DNA of 64,000 nt from Aquimarina sp. AU58 (GTDB taxonomy: Bacteria > Bacteroidota > Bacteroidia > Flavobacteriales > Flavobacteriaceae). The stretch covers positions 248,001 through 312,000 of the forward strand of contig NZ_OMPD01000008.1 of assembly GCF_900312745.1 (NCBI RefSeq), written 5' to 3'. The notes under the pieces are model-generated. The model did not search any database and was not told the origin of the DNA. It worked only from the letters and a program-made list of their open reading frames with translations. A program made the translations under genes and the position numbers. Below, piece by piece: positions 26,618 through 35,668 of this stretch; the first letter of the stretch is position 1, and each line of letters starts with the position of its first letter.

Positions 26618-26999
26618 TGGCCGAAAATAATGAAAATAAAAAAAAGAGGCTAAAAAAAGATGAAAATCGCCTACAAAACGAAAATACTACACAAAACCAC
26701 CCTTCAAAAGTTTCATTTTATAACAATAAACACAATTTTTAACTACATTTATCAACCATAACCAAGTAAATACAACTACACTCTAAAACAATTATCGTTT
26801 TTTTAGTTACAAAACCATAATCATCTTCATAGATTTCAGTGAAAATATTTTGCCCATAATTTTCTTTCAGATATATTAAAAAGACAATATAGAAATACAA
26901 TTAATTTTAACTATAAAAATCTAGAAATCATGTAAACAAAACTACTTTCTTCAGTGACTAAAAATTAAATCAATTAATCATTTCTAAAAACCATTTAAT
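26618..26999. other. Intergenic region between apt and the SPFH gene
   Basis: This 382-base AT-rich stretch holds the divergent 5' regions of apt and the SPFH protein gene. I see no ORF of weight, no clear -33/-7 pair and no strong hairpin. Confidence 0.4.
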
Positions 27000-28337
27000 A
27001 TGCTAACATTTATAGGAATCGTAATGATTCTTACAGGAATCATAATGCTCATAATCAAACCCATTTTTTCAACTTTAAAAGTTCTAAACTGGTTCACCAA
27101 ATCGCGTAATTTTAAATTAATTGGGTTCGGTTTTGTGCTAAGTGTGATCTCTGGTATGTTTTTTTATGCAGAACCTGGTACTGCCTATGCAGTACAATAT
27201 CCTTGGGGTAGCCAAAAAGCTGTAGTACATCAAGGTATCAATACCAAAATGTGGGGACGTTTGATCCCTATACAATTCGAACTCCCTATCAAATATGTAA
27301 TCCCAGATAAAGATAATGGTGAGCTTGGAGAACAAAGTAAATATGCTAATGTTGATGTGGCAAAATACTGGGCATTTAGCGATGCCGTAAAAGCCAGAAT
27401 TGCAACTTCGGTAGTAATTAGTATTAATACTGCAGATGAATCACAATTCTTATCTGTAGCAGACCGTAATAAAACCGAAAAAAACCTTATTCGATCACGT
27501 ATCATTCCTAATATAGATCAGTCTATTAAGAATACATGTAAATTAATGGATGCTCAGGATTATATCTCTGGACAAGCTTCTGATTTTGACAGATATTTTA
27601 AAGATCAGTTAGAAAACGGTATGTATGTACTAGAAGAGTACATAGCCAACGAAAACAGAGAATTAATTGGGGATAGCAGTGTAGTGAGAACTATAGTGAA
27701 TAAAGAATCTAAACAGAAACGTTTTAAGATCAAATACGTAAACGGAGAACCTGTACGAGAAAAAGGAAACTCTTTAAAAGCTTATGGCCTTACCGTTGTA
27801 CAAGCTGTTGTTACCGAAATTGATTGGGAAACTACCTTTGATAAACGATTACAATTACAAAAAGAAGAGGTAGCACAAACACAGCTAGAAAAACAACAAG
27901 CAGAGCGTGAGTTCTATCGTGCTCAAAAAGAAACGGCAAAAGGTGAAGCTGAGAAAGCAACAGAACGTGCCCGACTAGAAAAAGAGCAAATTCAAAAAAC
28001 TATCGAAGCCGAAACAAAAGCCAAAGTAGCAGAATTTAACCTTATCGAGGAGCGTAAGAATTATGAAGTTGCACAGTTTAAAGCCAAAACACAAAAAACG
28101 ATGGCAGATGCACAATCTTATGAAAATGCTAAACTGGTAAGTGCTGGTCTTACTCCACAAGAACGTGCCGAGTGGGAATATAAGACTTCTGTAAATATAG
28201 CCAGAGAGCTTAAAGAGCTAAAACTACCAGAGATCTATATACAGGATGGTGGTAAACAAGATGCTAATGGAAACTTATTACAATCATTAATTGGCGCAGA
28301 TCTTGCCAAAAAAATGATGACCAGAAAAAGTCAATAA
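27000..28337 (+). CDS. SPFH (band 7/prohibitin-like) membrane protein
   Basis: The 445-residue protein has two N-terminal hydrophobic stretches (about 3-25 and 40-58), a beta-rich SPFH domain (about 60-280, with YAVQYPWGSQKAVVHQG and YGLTVVQAVVTEIDWE), and a long charged coiled coil (about 280-385: QLEKQQAEREFYRAQKETAKGEAEKATERA). SPFH proteins form rings in lipid microdomains and control proteases or membrane stress. The start at 27000 is not preceded by a strong ribosome-binding site, which is normal in this phylum. Confidence 0.85.
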   Translation: MLTFIGIVMILTGIIMLIIKPIFSTLKVLNWFTKSRNFKLIGFGFVLSVISGMFFYAEPGTAYAVQYPWGSQKAVVHQGINTKMWGRLIPIQFELPIKYVIPDKDNGELGEQSKYANVDVAKYWAFSDAVKARIATSVVISINTADESQFLSVADRNKTEKNLIRSRIIPNIDQSIKNTCKLMDAQDYISGQASDFDRYFKDQLENGMYVLEEYIANENRELIGDSSVVRTIVNKESKQKRFKIKYVNGEPVREKGNSLKAYGLTVVQAVVTEIDWETTFDKRLQLQKEEVAQTQLEKQQAEREFYRAQKETAKGEAEKATERARLEKEQIQKTIEAETKAKVAEFNLIEERKNYEVAQFKAKTQKTMADAQSYENAKLVSAGLTPQERAEWEYKTSVNIARELKELKLPEIYIQDGGKQDANGNLLQSLIGADLAKKMMTRKSQ

Positions 28338-28381
28338 ATGAACTTACATATAGCATAACTGTGCTTTAACACACATACTAT

Positions 28382-28442
28382 CAAGCTACTCGAATCCTGT
28401 TTTTAGATCGTGTTTATCTAAAACCTGTCGGGTAGCTTTTTT
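28382..28442 (+). terminator. Two-stem terminator after the SPFH gene
   Basis: An outer stem AAGCTACTCGA/TCGGGTAGCTT encloses an inner stem GTTTTTAGAT/ATCTAAAAC, and a T run follows. It lies 45 bases after the stop codon. Confidence 0.75.
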
Positions 28443-28512
28443 CTATCTGCGAAAAAGTTTATATAAATTTTGCCAGCAATATAAAAAACAACTATATTTG
28501 CACCCGCAAAAA

Positions 28513-28586
28513 GGCCTCGTAGCATAACTGAATAGTGCACTTGATTACGGCTCAAGAGGTTGCAGGTTTGAATCCTGCCGAGGTCA
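28513..28586 (+). tRNA. tRNA-Arg (anticodon ACG)
   Basis: A cloverleaf can be drawn by hand: acceptor GGCCTCG with CGAGGTC (one G-U pair), D stem GCAT/GTGC, anticodon stem CTTGA/TCAAG around loop TTACGGC with anticodon ACG, T stem GCAGG/CCTGC around TTTGAAT, and discriminator A. CCA is not encoded. Odd points are the D loop AACTGAATA, which has GA where GG is usual, and the T loop TTTGAAT in place of TTCGAAT. A hairpin terminator follows at 28619. Confidence 0.92.
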
Positions 28587-28618
28587 CGAATGAAGCACAA
28601 AAAATGTGAATTACAAAG

Positions 28619-28649
28619 CGAGTTTCAGAAATGAAACTCGTTTTTTTTT
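28619..28649 (+). terminator. Terminator of the tRNA-Arg transcript
   Basis: CGAGTTTCA and TGAAACTCG close a GAAA loop, followed by nine T residues, 33 bases after the tRNA. Confidence 0.9.
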
Positions 28650-29230
28650 GAAACAAAGCCAAGTGATTCTTTTTGTGATTCTTAAAGCGGAGCTTTGCTA
28701 GGAAAGGTTATAATCAATCCTCTCAAAAGACTTTCCTCCAGCTTCAATAGCAAGTCCTAAAGTTGCTTTTTCTAATCGTGATATGTTACGAAGATAGATA
28801 GAGAAAAAAATGTTCGGAATACCTTTCGATAAAAGTCTTGATTTTGCGATGATTATTGAAGTAATAAAATTTCTTGGTCCAATAGAGTTCTCTATTTTTT
28901 ATCAATGCTTTAGGTTTACAAAAAATTGTTTTTAAAACATATAAAACAAATGATCTTATATCACAAACAAAAGTAATTTCATTTTCAGTACAATTCTCTT
29001 TTAATTGTCTAATAATTAACACCTTATACATATGTAAATTATCGTTTTTGACCATGCGCGATAACCACAAAATTAATACTGTTTTATTCTTATTAAAAAT
29101 ATAATACTGATTATCAATGTTTTACATATCTAATTCTAACAAAAAAACGTTAAAAAAACCAACTATCTAATAACGAGTGATTTATCGAATTTGTTTAATT
29201 TAGAATACTAACTTTAATATATCAACACAA
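28650..29230. other. Region between tRNA-Arg and the large T9SS protein gene
   Basis: Apart from a possible decayed ORF on the minus strand (28698-29070, listed separately), I see no gene. The right end is the AT-rich upstream region of the T9SS-secreted protein, with no perfect -33/-7 pair. Confidence 0.4.
28698..29070 (-). pseudogene. Possible decayed ORF next to the tRNA
   Basis: A 94-residue frame (29070-28786) ends near another minus-strand frame that runs on to a TAG at 28698, with the protein-like stretch NISRLEKATLGLAIEAGGKSFERIDYNLS. A frameshift near 28790 would be needed to join them into about 120 residues. I recognise no family, and the reading may be chance; the place right behind a tRNA gene is typical for integration debris. 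Confidence 0.22.
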
Positions 29231-32200
29231 ATGAAATCAACTAATTTAGCAACACTAACTTTGCTGTTGGTCTTCTCTATGATGACCTATGGGCAACAAA
29301 ATGAAAACAAAGCTTTTTATCACGGAAAAATATCCTCTGTAGAGTATGTTTCTCCAATGTCTTCCAGACCTCATGATCTTCTACCACCTGATAATTCTTT
29401 TAAGGAAGCAAAAGACAAAAGATCATTAGGAAACATGGTTGTATCCGGTAAAGATCCACAAACTACTAATGATTATTATGTGAAAAACAGGCATCAGAAA
29501 TCGGCAAGTATGAGTCTAGCTGCTCCAAGCCTTGTATTTGATACCTATTCATCTAATTCTCAACCAACGGATCCATCATTAGCTGTTGGGCCAAATCATG
29601 TGTTTGTTGTTTACAACACAGGGTTTATGATTTATGATAAAGCAGGTAATCAATTAGTGGGACAGACAGCTCCTAACCCTGCAATTTTTCCATCCGGAGG
29701 ATGCTGTGACCTTACCGTTTCTTATGATAATGCTGCCGATAGGTGGGTATTGTCATTTTTGGGATCCGGAGCACAGGTAGCTATATCTGATGGGCCTGAT
29801 CCAGTAAATGCCGGGTGGTATATATACAATATATCATCAATCAGTGACTACCAAAAATTATCAATATGGAGTGATGGATATTATATTACAGATAATACTA
29901 GTAGTAATAACAAAATATGGGCATTAGAGAGATCTAAAATGTTAACAGGTGATTCTAATGCACAAATAGTAGGTTTCAATCTTCCGGGAATTGTTACTAG
30001 CGGTTTTTACAGCCCACAGGCGTTAAACGTAACTGATGCTAATTTACCAGCAGCTGGCGGTGCTACCATTGTATATATGCAGGATAATGCCTGGTCAGGA
30101 GTTTCTACCGATCATATCAAATTATGGACTGTTAATGTAGATTGGAACAATTCAAATAATTCTACTATATCCAATCCACAGCAGATTAACACAACTTCTT
30201 TTATTGGTGTATTTGATGGAGGAAGTTTTTCTAACTTAGCTCAACCTGGAGGAGGTGATACTATTGATGCATTACAAGCAACGATTATGAATCAGGCACA
30301 ATTCAGGAAATTTGCTTCTCATAATTCTGCTATATTCAATTTTGTAGTAGATACCGATGGTGGATCTGGTAAGCTTGCCGGAGTACGCTGGTATGAATTC
30401 CGTCAAAGTGGAGATAATCAACCATGGTCTTTACACCAGGAAGGTACCTATACTGCTCCTGATGGAAGACACGCCTGGAACGCTAGTATGGCAATGGATG
30501 CACAAGGTAATATAGGTATGGGATATACATCTATGTCTGGTCCGAGTACCTCATCAACTGTTAGGGTAAGTTCATATTATACCGGAAGATTAAGTTCGGA
30601 TCCTGCTGGTGTGATGACAGGAACAGAACAATTAATTTCTAACGGAAATGGTAATATTCCTAGTTTACGCTATGGAGATTATAGTAAAATAGATGTTGAT
30701 CCATCTGATAATTCTTCATTTTGGTTTATAACCGAATACATGAAAAATGGTAGAAAAGGAGTTGTTGGAAAATTCCAAATACAATCAGGACCTGCTGATA
30801 CGCAAGCGCCAACGAATCCAAGCAATTTGACAGCTAGCAATATCACTTCAAGCGGAGCAACTCTGAATTGGACAGCTTCTACAGATAATGTTGGTGTTAC
30901 TCAATACAACATTTCTATAGGTGGTAATTCAGTAGGAACTTCTGCAAGTCCTACTTTTAATGTTACAGGTCTATCTCCATTGACCAATTATAATGCATCA
31001 GTAACTGCACAAGATGCAGCAGGAAATATCTCTGGAAGTGCTACCGTTTCTTTCACTACCTTAGAAGGAAGTGGAGTAACTTATTGTGATTCTGCAAGTA
31101 CCAATGTAAATGATGAATATATTGGTAAAGTACAGGTTAATACGATTGATAATTCTTCGGGAGCTCAGTTTTATTCTGATTTTACATCGGTTTCTACAAC
31201 CTTAAAAGAAGGGCAAAGTTATGATATCACTGTAACGCCAACCTGGACAGGAACTACATACGCTGAAGGGTATGCCGTTTGGATTGATTATAACAACAAT
31301 GGCAACTTTACAGACTCTGGAGAATTGGTATGGTCCAAAGCAGCTTCGACCGATACTAACAATACTGGATCATTTACGGTACCAAGTGGAACGGCTCAAA
31401 CTGCAGTAAGAATGAGAGTGTCTATGAAATATAACGCTATTCCTACTTCATGTGAAACCTTCACGTATGGAGAAGTAGAAGACTATACGATCAACCTGGA
31501 ACAGGGGGCCACAGGAGGGGTAACCTATTGTGATTCTGCAAGTACCAATGTAAATGATGAATATATTGGTAAAGTACAGGTTAATACAATTGATAATTCT
31601 TCGGGAGCTCAGTTTTATTCTGATTTTACATCGGTTTCTACAACCTTAAAAGAAGGACAAAGTTATGATATCACTGTAACTCCAACCTGGACAGGAACTA
31701 CATACGCTGAAGGGTATGCTGTTTGGATTGATTATAACAACAATGGCGTCTTTACAGACTCTGGAGAATTGGTATGGTCCAAAGCAGCTTCGACCGATAC
31801 TAACAATACTGGATCATTTACGGTACCAAGTGGAACTGCTCAAACTGCAGTAAGAATGAGAGTGTCTATGAAATATAACGCTATTCCTACTTCATGTGAA
31901 GCGTTTACGTATGGAGAAGTAGAAGACTATACGATCAACCTGGGGAACCGCTCGAATGAACAGAATAGTGGAAATTTATTAAGAACGTTTACAGAAAACT
32001 CTCTTAACAATATTAAATTACATCCTAACCCTGTAAATGCTCAACTTAACATAAAGATTTTAAAAGGTAGGTTTGAAAGAATCAGCATATTCTCTTCTAC
32101 TGGTACAATTGTAAAAGAGATTAATCCGGAAATTGATTCTTTATCCATAGATGTATCTAAGTTTGCTTCAGGAATGTACTTTGTACGATTCGTTGAAAAC

Positions 32201-32236
32201 GGACTGGCGGTAACCAAAAGATTCATAAAGAAATAA
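29231..32236 (+). CDS. T9SS-secreted protein: BNR-like region, FnIII, two near-identical GEVED domains
   Basis: The 1001-residue product has a signal peptide (TLLLVFSMMTYGQ), a large N-terminal domain at about 85-515 resembling a propeller-type region (SLAVGPNHVFVVYN, DRWVLSFLGSGAQVAISDGPDP), a fibronectin III domain (about 525-610), two GEVED domains (about 616-756 and 764-904, each ending GEVEDYTINL), and a type A T9SS sorting domain (about 925-1001, LHPNPVNAQLNIKI...GMYFVRFVENGLAVTKRFIKK). It is exported by the Por system to the surface or medium. It lies between tRNA-Arg and the partial tRNA copy. Confidence 0.85.
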   Translation: MKSTNLATLTLLLVFSMMTYGQQNENKAFYHGKISSVEYVSPMSSRPHDLLPPDNSFKEAKDKRSLGNMVVSGKDPQTTNDYYVKNRHQKSASMSLAAPSLVFDTYSSNSQPTDPSLAVGPNHVFVVYNTGFMIYDKAGNQLVGQTAPNPAIFPSGGCCDLTVSYDNAADRWVLSFLGSGAQVAISDGPDPVNAGWYIYNISSISDYQKLSIWSDGYYITDNTSSNNKIWALERSKMLTGDSNAQIVGFNLPGIVTSGFYSPQALNVTDANLPAAGGATIVYMQDNAWSGVSTDHIKLWTVNVDWNNSNNSTISNPQQINTTSFIGVFDGGSFSNLAQPGGGDTIDALQATIMNQAQFRKFASHNSAIFNFVVDTDGGSGKLAGVRWYEFRQSGDNQPWSLHQEGTYTAPDGRHAWNASMAMDAQGNIGMGYTSMSGPSTSSTVRVSSYYTGRLSSDPAGVMTGTEQLISNGNGNIPSLRYGDYSKIDVDPSDNSSFWFITEYMKNGRKGVVGKFQIQSGPADTQAPTNPSNLTASNITSSGATLNWTASTDNVGVTQYNISIGGNSVGTSASPTFNVTGLSPLTNYNASVTAQDAAGNISGSATVSFTTLEGSGVTYCDSASTNVNDEYIGKVQVNTIDNSSGAQFYSDFTSVSTTLKEGQSYDITVTPTWTGTTYAEGYAVWIDYNNNGNFTDSGELVWSKAASTDTNNTGSFTVPSGTAQTAVRMRVSMKYNAIPTSCETFTYGEVEDYTINLEQGATGGVTYCDSASTNVNDEYIGKVQVNTIDNSSGAQFYSDFTSVSTTLKEGQSYDITVTPTWTGTTYAEGYAVWIDYNNNGVFTDSGELVWSKAASTDTNNTGSFTVPSGTAQTAVRMRVSMKYNAIPTSCEAFTYGEVEDYTINLGNRSNEQNSGNLLRTFTENSLNNIKLHPNPVNAQLNIKILKGRFERISIFSSTGTIVKEINPEIDSLSIDVSKFASGMYFVRFVENGLAVTKRFIKK
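31076..31943 (+). repeat. Tandem 444-base duplication encoding the two GEVED domains
   Basis: Bases 31076-31499 and 31520-31943 are nearly identical, offset 444 bases (148 codons). By eye there are only about a dozen differences in 424 positions, many silent. This points to a recent unequal duplication or ongoing gene conversion inside one gene. Confidence 0.9.
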
Positions 32237-32265
32237 CCTAATAAGCTTGTTTTTTTACGATAATA

Positions 32266-32327
32266 ACTACCTGAAAATTTATAAAAAGTATCTTCAAACT
32301 TTAATTCATTTTTCAGGTAGTTTTTTG
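32266..32327 (+). terminator. Terminator after the T9SS protein gene
   Basis: AACTACCTGAAAA and TTTTTCAGGTAGTT arms are separated by about 33 bases and followed by TTTTTT. The long loop makes it less certain than the others. Confidence 0.65.
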
Positions 32328-32643
32328 TGGAGTTACGTCCCCTTTATTCATCGTATTTTAGTTTGTAGAAAAACCAAATTACTATAAAGTGAGAAATCCT
32401 TTAAGGAAATCCCGCTCTTTTAAAAAGTAATGATCAGCAACAAGCAAGAAACCAATTTACATAAGTATTGCAAAAGCATATTTTTTTAATCGCTTCATTT
32501 GTAATAATTTCATAATCAAAGTTTACGAAAAGTTTACGATTCCATAAACAAAAACTCATAACAAACTGTAAACCAATCAACTAAAACAACAAATAACTTG
32601 ATTACGGCTCAAGAGGTCGCACACAAACACGTTAAGTATAATT
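32328..32643. other. Intergenic region carrying a tRNA-Arg fragment
   Basis: No ORF of weight is seen. The only recognisable content is the partial tRNA-Arg copy at 32596-32621, 26 bases before the next gene. Confidence 0.5.
32596..32621 (+). repeat. Partial copy of tRNA-Arg (anticodon arm), possible attachment-site remnant
   Basis: Bases 32596-32617 are identical over 22 positions to 28539-28560 of the tRNA-Arg gene (anticodon stem-loop plus variable loop); after one mismatch a further GCA also matches. The remaining parts of a tRNA are absent, so this is not a functional gene. Such copies usually mark the far end of an element integrated into a tRNA, but no integrase is present in the 4 kb between them. 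Confidence 0.75.
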
Positions 32644-33219
32644 ATGACATCTAGTATTTTTCATAACAAAGAATTTGAAATAAATGGAATTTCTATACCT
32701 GAATTTGAATTGAAAAATGGAAATCTTATACGAATTTATATTCCAAATTTTGATATCGAAAGCTCACCTTTAGGTTTTGATTTAGCTATTGAACTCATTA
32801 AATGTTTTCAGAATCAAAAAACTGATTTCCCCTGGGCAAAAAACTACCGACAACATACAGTCATGAAATTATTAACTCCTTTAAGTGTTGGCAAATACCT
32901 GACTAATAAAATGCGGATTGACGAGTCTAATGCAAAAAGAATTGCTGAAGAAATCGGAATTAGCCTAAAAGACAAATTGGAGCATTTGAGTTTTACCAAT
33001 AGAAAAGCATTAATTATAAAAGCTCTATTTCATAAAAATGATAGTATCATTCTAGATTATTATGGAGTAGATGCTAAAGGAATTGAATTTTTAGAAAGTT
33101 TAGTCAATTCTGAAATTGAAAATGGCAAATCTGCAATTGCATTTGATAGATTAGAATTTAAAATCGATCAAGAACCATATTGTAATATTGTGCCGATAGC
33201 AATAAAAAACTGTAGCTAA
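32644..33219 (+). CDS. ABC-ATPase-like protein lacking Walker A (pseudo-ATPase)
   Basis: The 191-residue protein follows the plan of an ABC nucleotide-binding domain, but its key motifs are changed. The P-loop position reads IYIPNFDIESSPLGFDL with no GxxGxGKS; the signature region reads LSFTNRKALIIKALFHKN instead of LSGGQ...ARAL; Walker B reads SIILDYYGVDAKG, with Tyr-Tyr for Glu-Pro; and GKSAIAFDRLEF stands at the switch region. It therefore probably does not hydrolyse ATP. It may be a regulatory or structural partner. It is a single gene in an accessory stretch of small unknown genes. Confidence 0.5.
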   Translation: MTSSIFHNKEFEINGISIPEFELKNGNLIRIYIPNFDIESSPLGFDLAIELIKCFQNQKTDFPWAKNYRQHTVMKLLTPLSVGKYLTNKMRIDESNAKRIAEEIGISLKDKLEHLSFTNRKALIIKALFHKNDSIILDYYGVDAKGIEFLESLVNSEIENGKSAIAFDRLEFKIDQEPYCNIVPIAIKNCS

Positions 33220-33488
33220 CATCATCAAATATTAAAACCTTTAGTAGGAAGTGATTACTGCAATTTCATAACGTACAGGCAGTCTTTCATATGAATAAAC
33301 GCTACACATTACTATATCACAAATCATAACCGCCTATCGACTGGCTACACTTGTTATACTTAACAAATCTCACGGAAAATAGGGTAAAATAAATACCCCA
33401 AAAGATTGTACTTAGCATAATAAAATGTATAGCTAAATAAAAAATATTAAAACGGTTTTTTTATTTAAGACGTTAACCCATATTTGAA

Positions 33489-34025
33489 ATGACAGAGAAC
33501 TATATTTTAATCAAAACCCATCAACAACAAGATCTAGAGAACATACTTTGTGATCTGGCAAATTTATATCGAGATACAGAATATGTAAAAGGTATACAAC
33601 TCTACAGAAAAAAAGGTCAGATAGAACTTTTCTTGATACGATTTACAAAATCACCAGATTTAGAAAAATTCGGTTATTTCGTCAATTACTTGGTTTACCC
33701 TATGGATGTTCTTGAATTTCAATCCAAAGTAAGAGGGTATTATAGAACGGCTGATGTTAATTCTTATCCAAAATTAAAGAGTGGTGATTGGTTAATGTTG
33801 TATATAAATAGTGAGGATCAATCACCAGAAAATGTTTACATTACAAACGAAAACAACCAATCTTTTATCTATGACTTTGGTAAGCGGTTAAAACAATTAG
33901 ATGATACGGTTGAGAGTTTTACTGAATTTGCCGTTGACCCAAATGAATATAATCATATAATTGATATTTTTCCATCACCAGAAGTAGAATCTGCTAAAAC
34001 TAAACCTTGGTGGAAGTTTTGGTAA
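33489..34025 (+). CDS. Unknown 178-residue protein
   Basis: The protein is soluble and mixed alpha/beta, with no signal peptide, and ends in the striking KTKPWWKFW. It shows MTENYILIKTHQQQDLENILCDLANLYRD at the start and a central VNYLVYPMDVLEF. I recognise no domain. Small acidic proteins of this size in accessory clusters are often immunity proteins or orphan partners of toxins, but nothing here proves it. It is followed directly by the 36-residue frame at 34027. Confidence 0.6.
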   Translation: MTENYILIKTHQQQDLENILCDLANLYRDTEYVKGIQLYRKKGQIELFLIRFTKSPDLEKFGYFVNYLVYPMDVLEFQSKVRGYYRTADVNSYPKLKSGDWLMLYINSEDQSPENVYITNENNQSFIYDFGKRLKQLDDTVESFTEFAVDPNEYNHIIDIFPSPEVESAKTKPWWKFW

Positions 34026-34026
34026 C

Positions 34027-34137
34027 ATGGATAACAATACAGATGATTTATATCTTCAGCTTAAAAAAAATAAAATTACACCAATAAATCAATTAGTTCA
34101 GGTAATACTTGCCTTGTTCCGAAAATATATTAAATGA
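34027..34137 (+). CDS. Small 36-residue ORF, coupled to the next gene
   Basis: ATG at 34027 follows the previous stop by one base, and its TGA at 34135-34137 overlaps the ATG of the next frame (ATGA). The overlap suggests translational coupling. The 36-residue product (MDNNTDDLYLQLKKNK...) ends in a basic helix and matches nothing I know. It may be a remnant of a longer protein. Confidence 0.35.
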   Translation: MDNNTDDLYLQLKKNKITPINQLVQVILALFRKYIK

Positions 34138-34599
34138 AGATATTGATTATAATACTTTTTCTTTCATTGTTAATTGTTAATTGTTCAAAACGAAAACAAT
34201 TACCTCTTATTGAAAAAATTGAACGATTCAAGGTTTCCAAATGTCAAAATGGCTGTGGAATTGATTCTATAGGAGTTCGAAAAAATGAAATTGAAAATGG
34301 TAATCTAAATGTTAGATTAAGGGTACATAGTAAACTGTTCTTGGAGAGAAGCTTATTTGAAAAATGTTACTGAACGAAATGACACATTACTTATTGAATT
34401 AGATAAACCACAATTAAATGATGGAGGATATCCCGTAACGACTTGTGATTGCTTTTTTTATTTCAGTTTTGTTTTAAAGAATTATACTAATACTCCAAAG
34501 ACAATTCGTATACTTGAGTTATTCGAAAATAATAAATACTGGGATGAGAGAGATTTTGATCGATATGAGTTTCAAGAAACTATTATTGAAAAAAGATAG
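34134..34599 (+). pseudogene. Frameshifted small lipoprotein gene
   Basis: The first frame (34134-34373) encodes a lipoprotein start (FLSLLIVNC, Cys17) and a CQNGCGID segment. The second (34357-34599) carries the rest, with TTCDCFFYFSFVLKN. Read upstream in the second frame, GYIVNCSWREAYLKNVTERND continues the first frame naturally (NLNVRL to GYIVNCS) near base 34320. A one- or two-base indel there would restore a protein of about 155 residues. This is either a real mutation or a sequencing error. Function unknown. Confidence 0.6.
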
Positions 34600-34697
34600 A
34601 ATTTTATACAACGCCAAGCATGATATTTTATCAATTAAATAATGCCCCCATGTTCTTATATAGCACAAAGATTTTACGATGAAAAGTTATAAAATCA

Positions 34698-34865
34698 ATG
34701 CTGATCAGTAAAGATACAGGAGTAGGAAACCCGAAAGCTTCTACTAAATTAAAAAGAACATTATTTTTTAACACTATTTGCAAAAAACCAGGGAACCTAT
34801 TTGTAGAAATATCAAATGCCGATACGAATAATTTATATGAACAAACACTAAACATTACTATATAA
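34698..34865 (+). CDS. Possible 55-residue ORF, function unknown
   Basis: ATG at 34698 opens a 55-residue frame ending TAA 34863-34865, 13 bases before the next gene. The product is MLISKDTGVGNPKAS..., later GNLFVEISNADTNNLYEQT. It has no recognisable domain and may be the remnant of a longer gene. Weak support. Confidence 0.25.
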   Translation: MLISKDTGVGNPKASTKLKRTLFFNTICKKPGNLFVEISNADTNNLYEQTLNITI

Positions 34866-34878
34866 CTAATAAAATGCC

Positions 34879-35475
34879 ATGAAAATAAATTCTAACAGCA
34901 GATATTTCAATGAATTGTTTAAACAAAAACTAGAAAGTTTAAAACAAAGTGAGGATTACCACCTGGTCAAAGAATTAATCCCAGAAAATGCAATAGAGGA
35001 TAAGATAAGAGATTATATAAAAGAAGAATTAACTACTACTTTTAAGGTAGCTCATACACTAATAGAACAAGACAAATCTGAAAAAGCAAATGCTTTTCTA
35101 TTTCAATGCATTGGTTCAGATATTCCTCCTTTTATTCCTTCGACCTGTTGGATGAATGGATTTTCTTCTCTTGTATATGATGATGGAGAAATTAAAAAGA
35201 AAGGACAATTATTTGATTCTACAGGAGGCTTCGATTTAAAATTATTACACCCATTATACGATACTTTAGAAGATAATGAAGATTTATGGGAAATAGATAT
35301 TTATGATGATTTGAAATGGATGCTTCTATTTAAAACCTTTCAACTAATGGCTGAAGCAATTGAGTATACCATACAAAGCGATTCCTTTTCAAAAATACCC
35401 ATTACAACGCCATTTTATTTTTTGGCAACAGGTGGACATGATGAAAATAAAGAACTTCTCTTATTAATTGAATAA
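34879..35475 (+). CDS. Unknown 198-residue protein
   Basis: The protein is soluble, acidic and helical, with a central segment PPFIPSTCWMNGFSSLVYDDG and the C-terminal TPFYFLATGGHDENKELLLLIE. No signal peptide or known motif is seen. Genes of this kind (one per locus, in clusters of unrelated small unknowns) are typical of immunity-protein islands, so that role is possible but unproven. Confidence 0.6.
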   Translation: MKINSNSRYFNELFKQKLESLKQSEDYHLVKELIPENAIEDKIRDYIKEELTTTFKVAHTLIEQDKSEKANAFLFQCIGSDIPPFIPSTCWMNGFSSLVYDDGEIKKKGQLFDSTGGFDLKLLHPLYDTLEDNEDLWEIDIYDDLKWMLLFKTFQLMAEAIEYTIQSDSFSKIPITTPFYFLATGGHDENKELLLLIE

Positions 35476-35668
35476 AAAGAAATTGAATTTAAATAGGTTC
35501 TGATCAGAATTACAATAGTGAAATATTTTATAATAATCAAAGATTTAGTGCACTACTTTTTTATAAAATAAGTATCTTTGAGATAGGGATAAAAACAAAA
35601 AACGACTAAAAAAATAATGGGCATTATACCCTTTATCTTTTTTAAATCTATTGGAATTTTAGCGATTC

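Noticed and set aside
28512..28590. tRNA-Leu or tRNA-Ser instead of tRNA-Arg
   Set aside because: The variable loop is short and the loop TTACGGC places ACG at 34-36, so arginine fits and a long variable arm is absent.
28786..29070. A confident gene for the 94-residue minus-strand frame
   Set aside because: It has no recognisable domain and needs a frameshift to continue; kept only as a low-confidence pseudogene.
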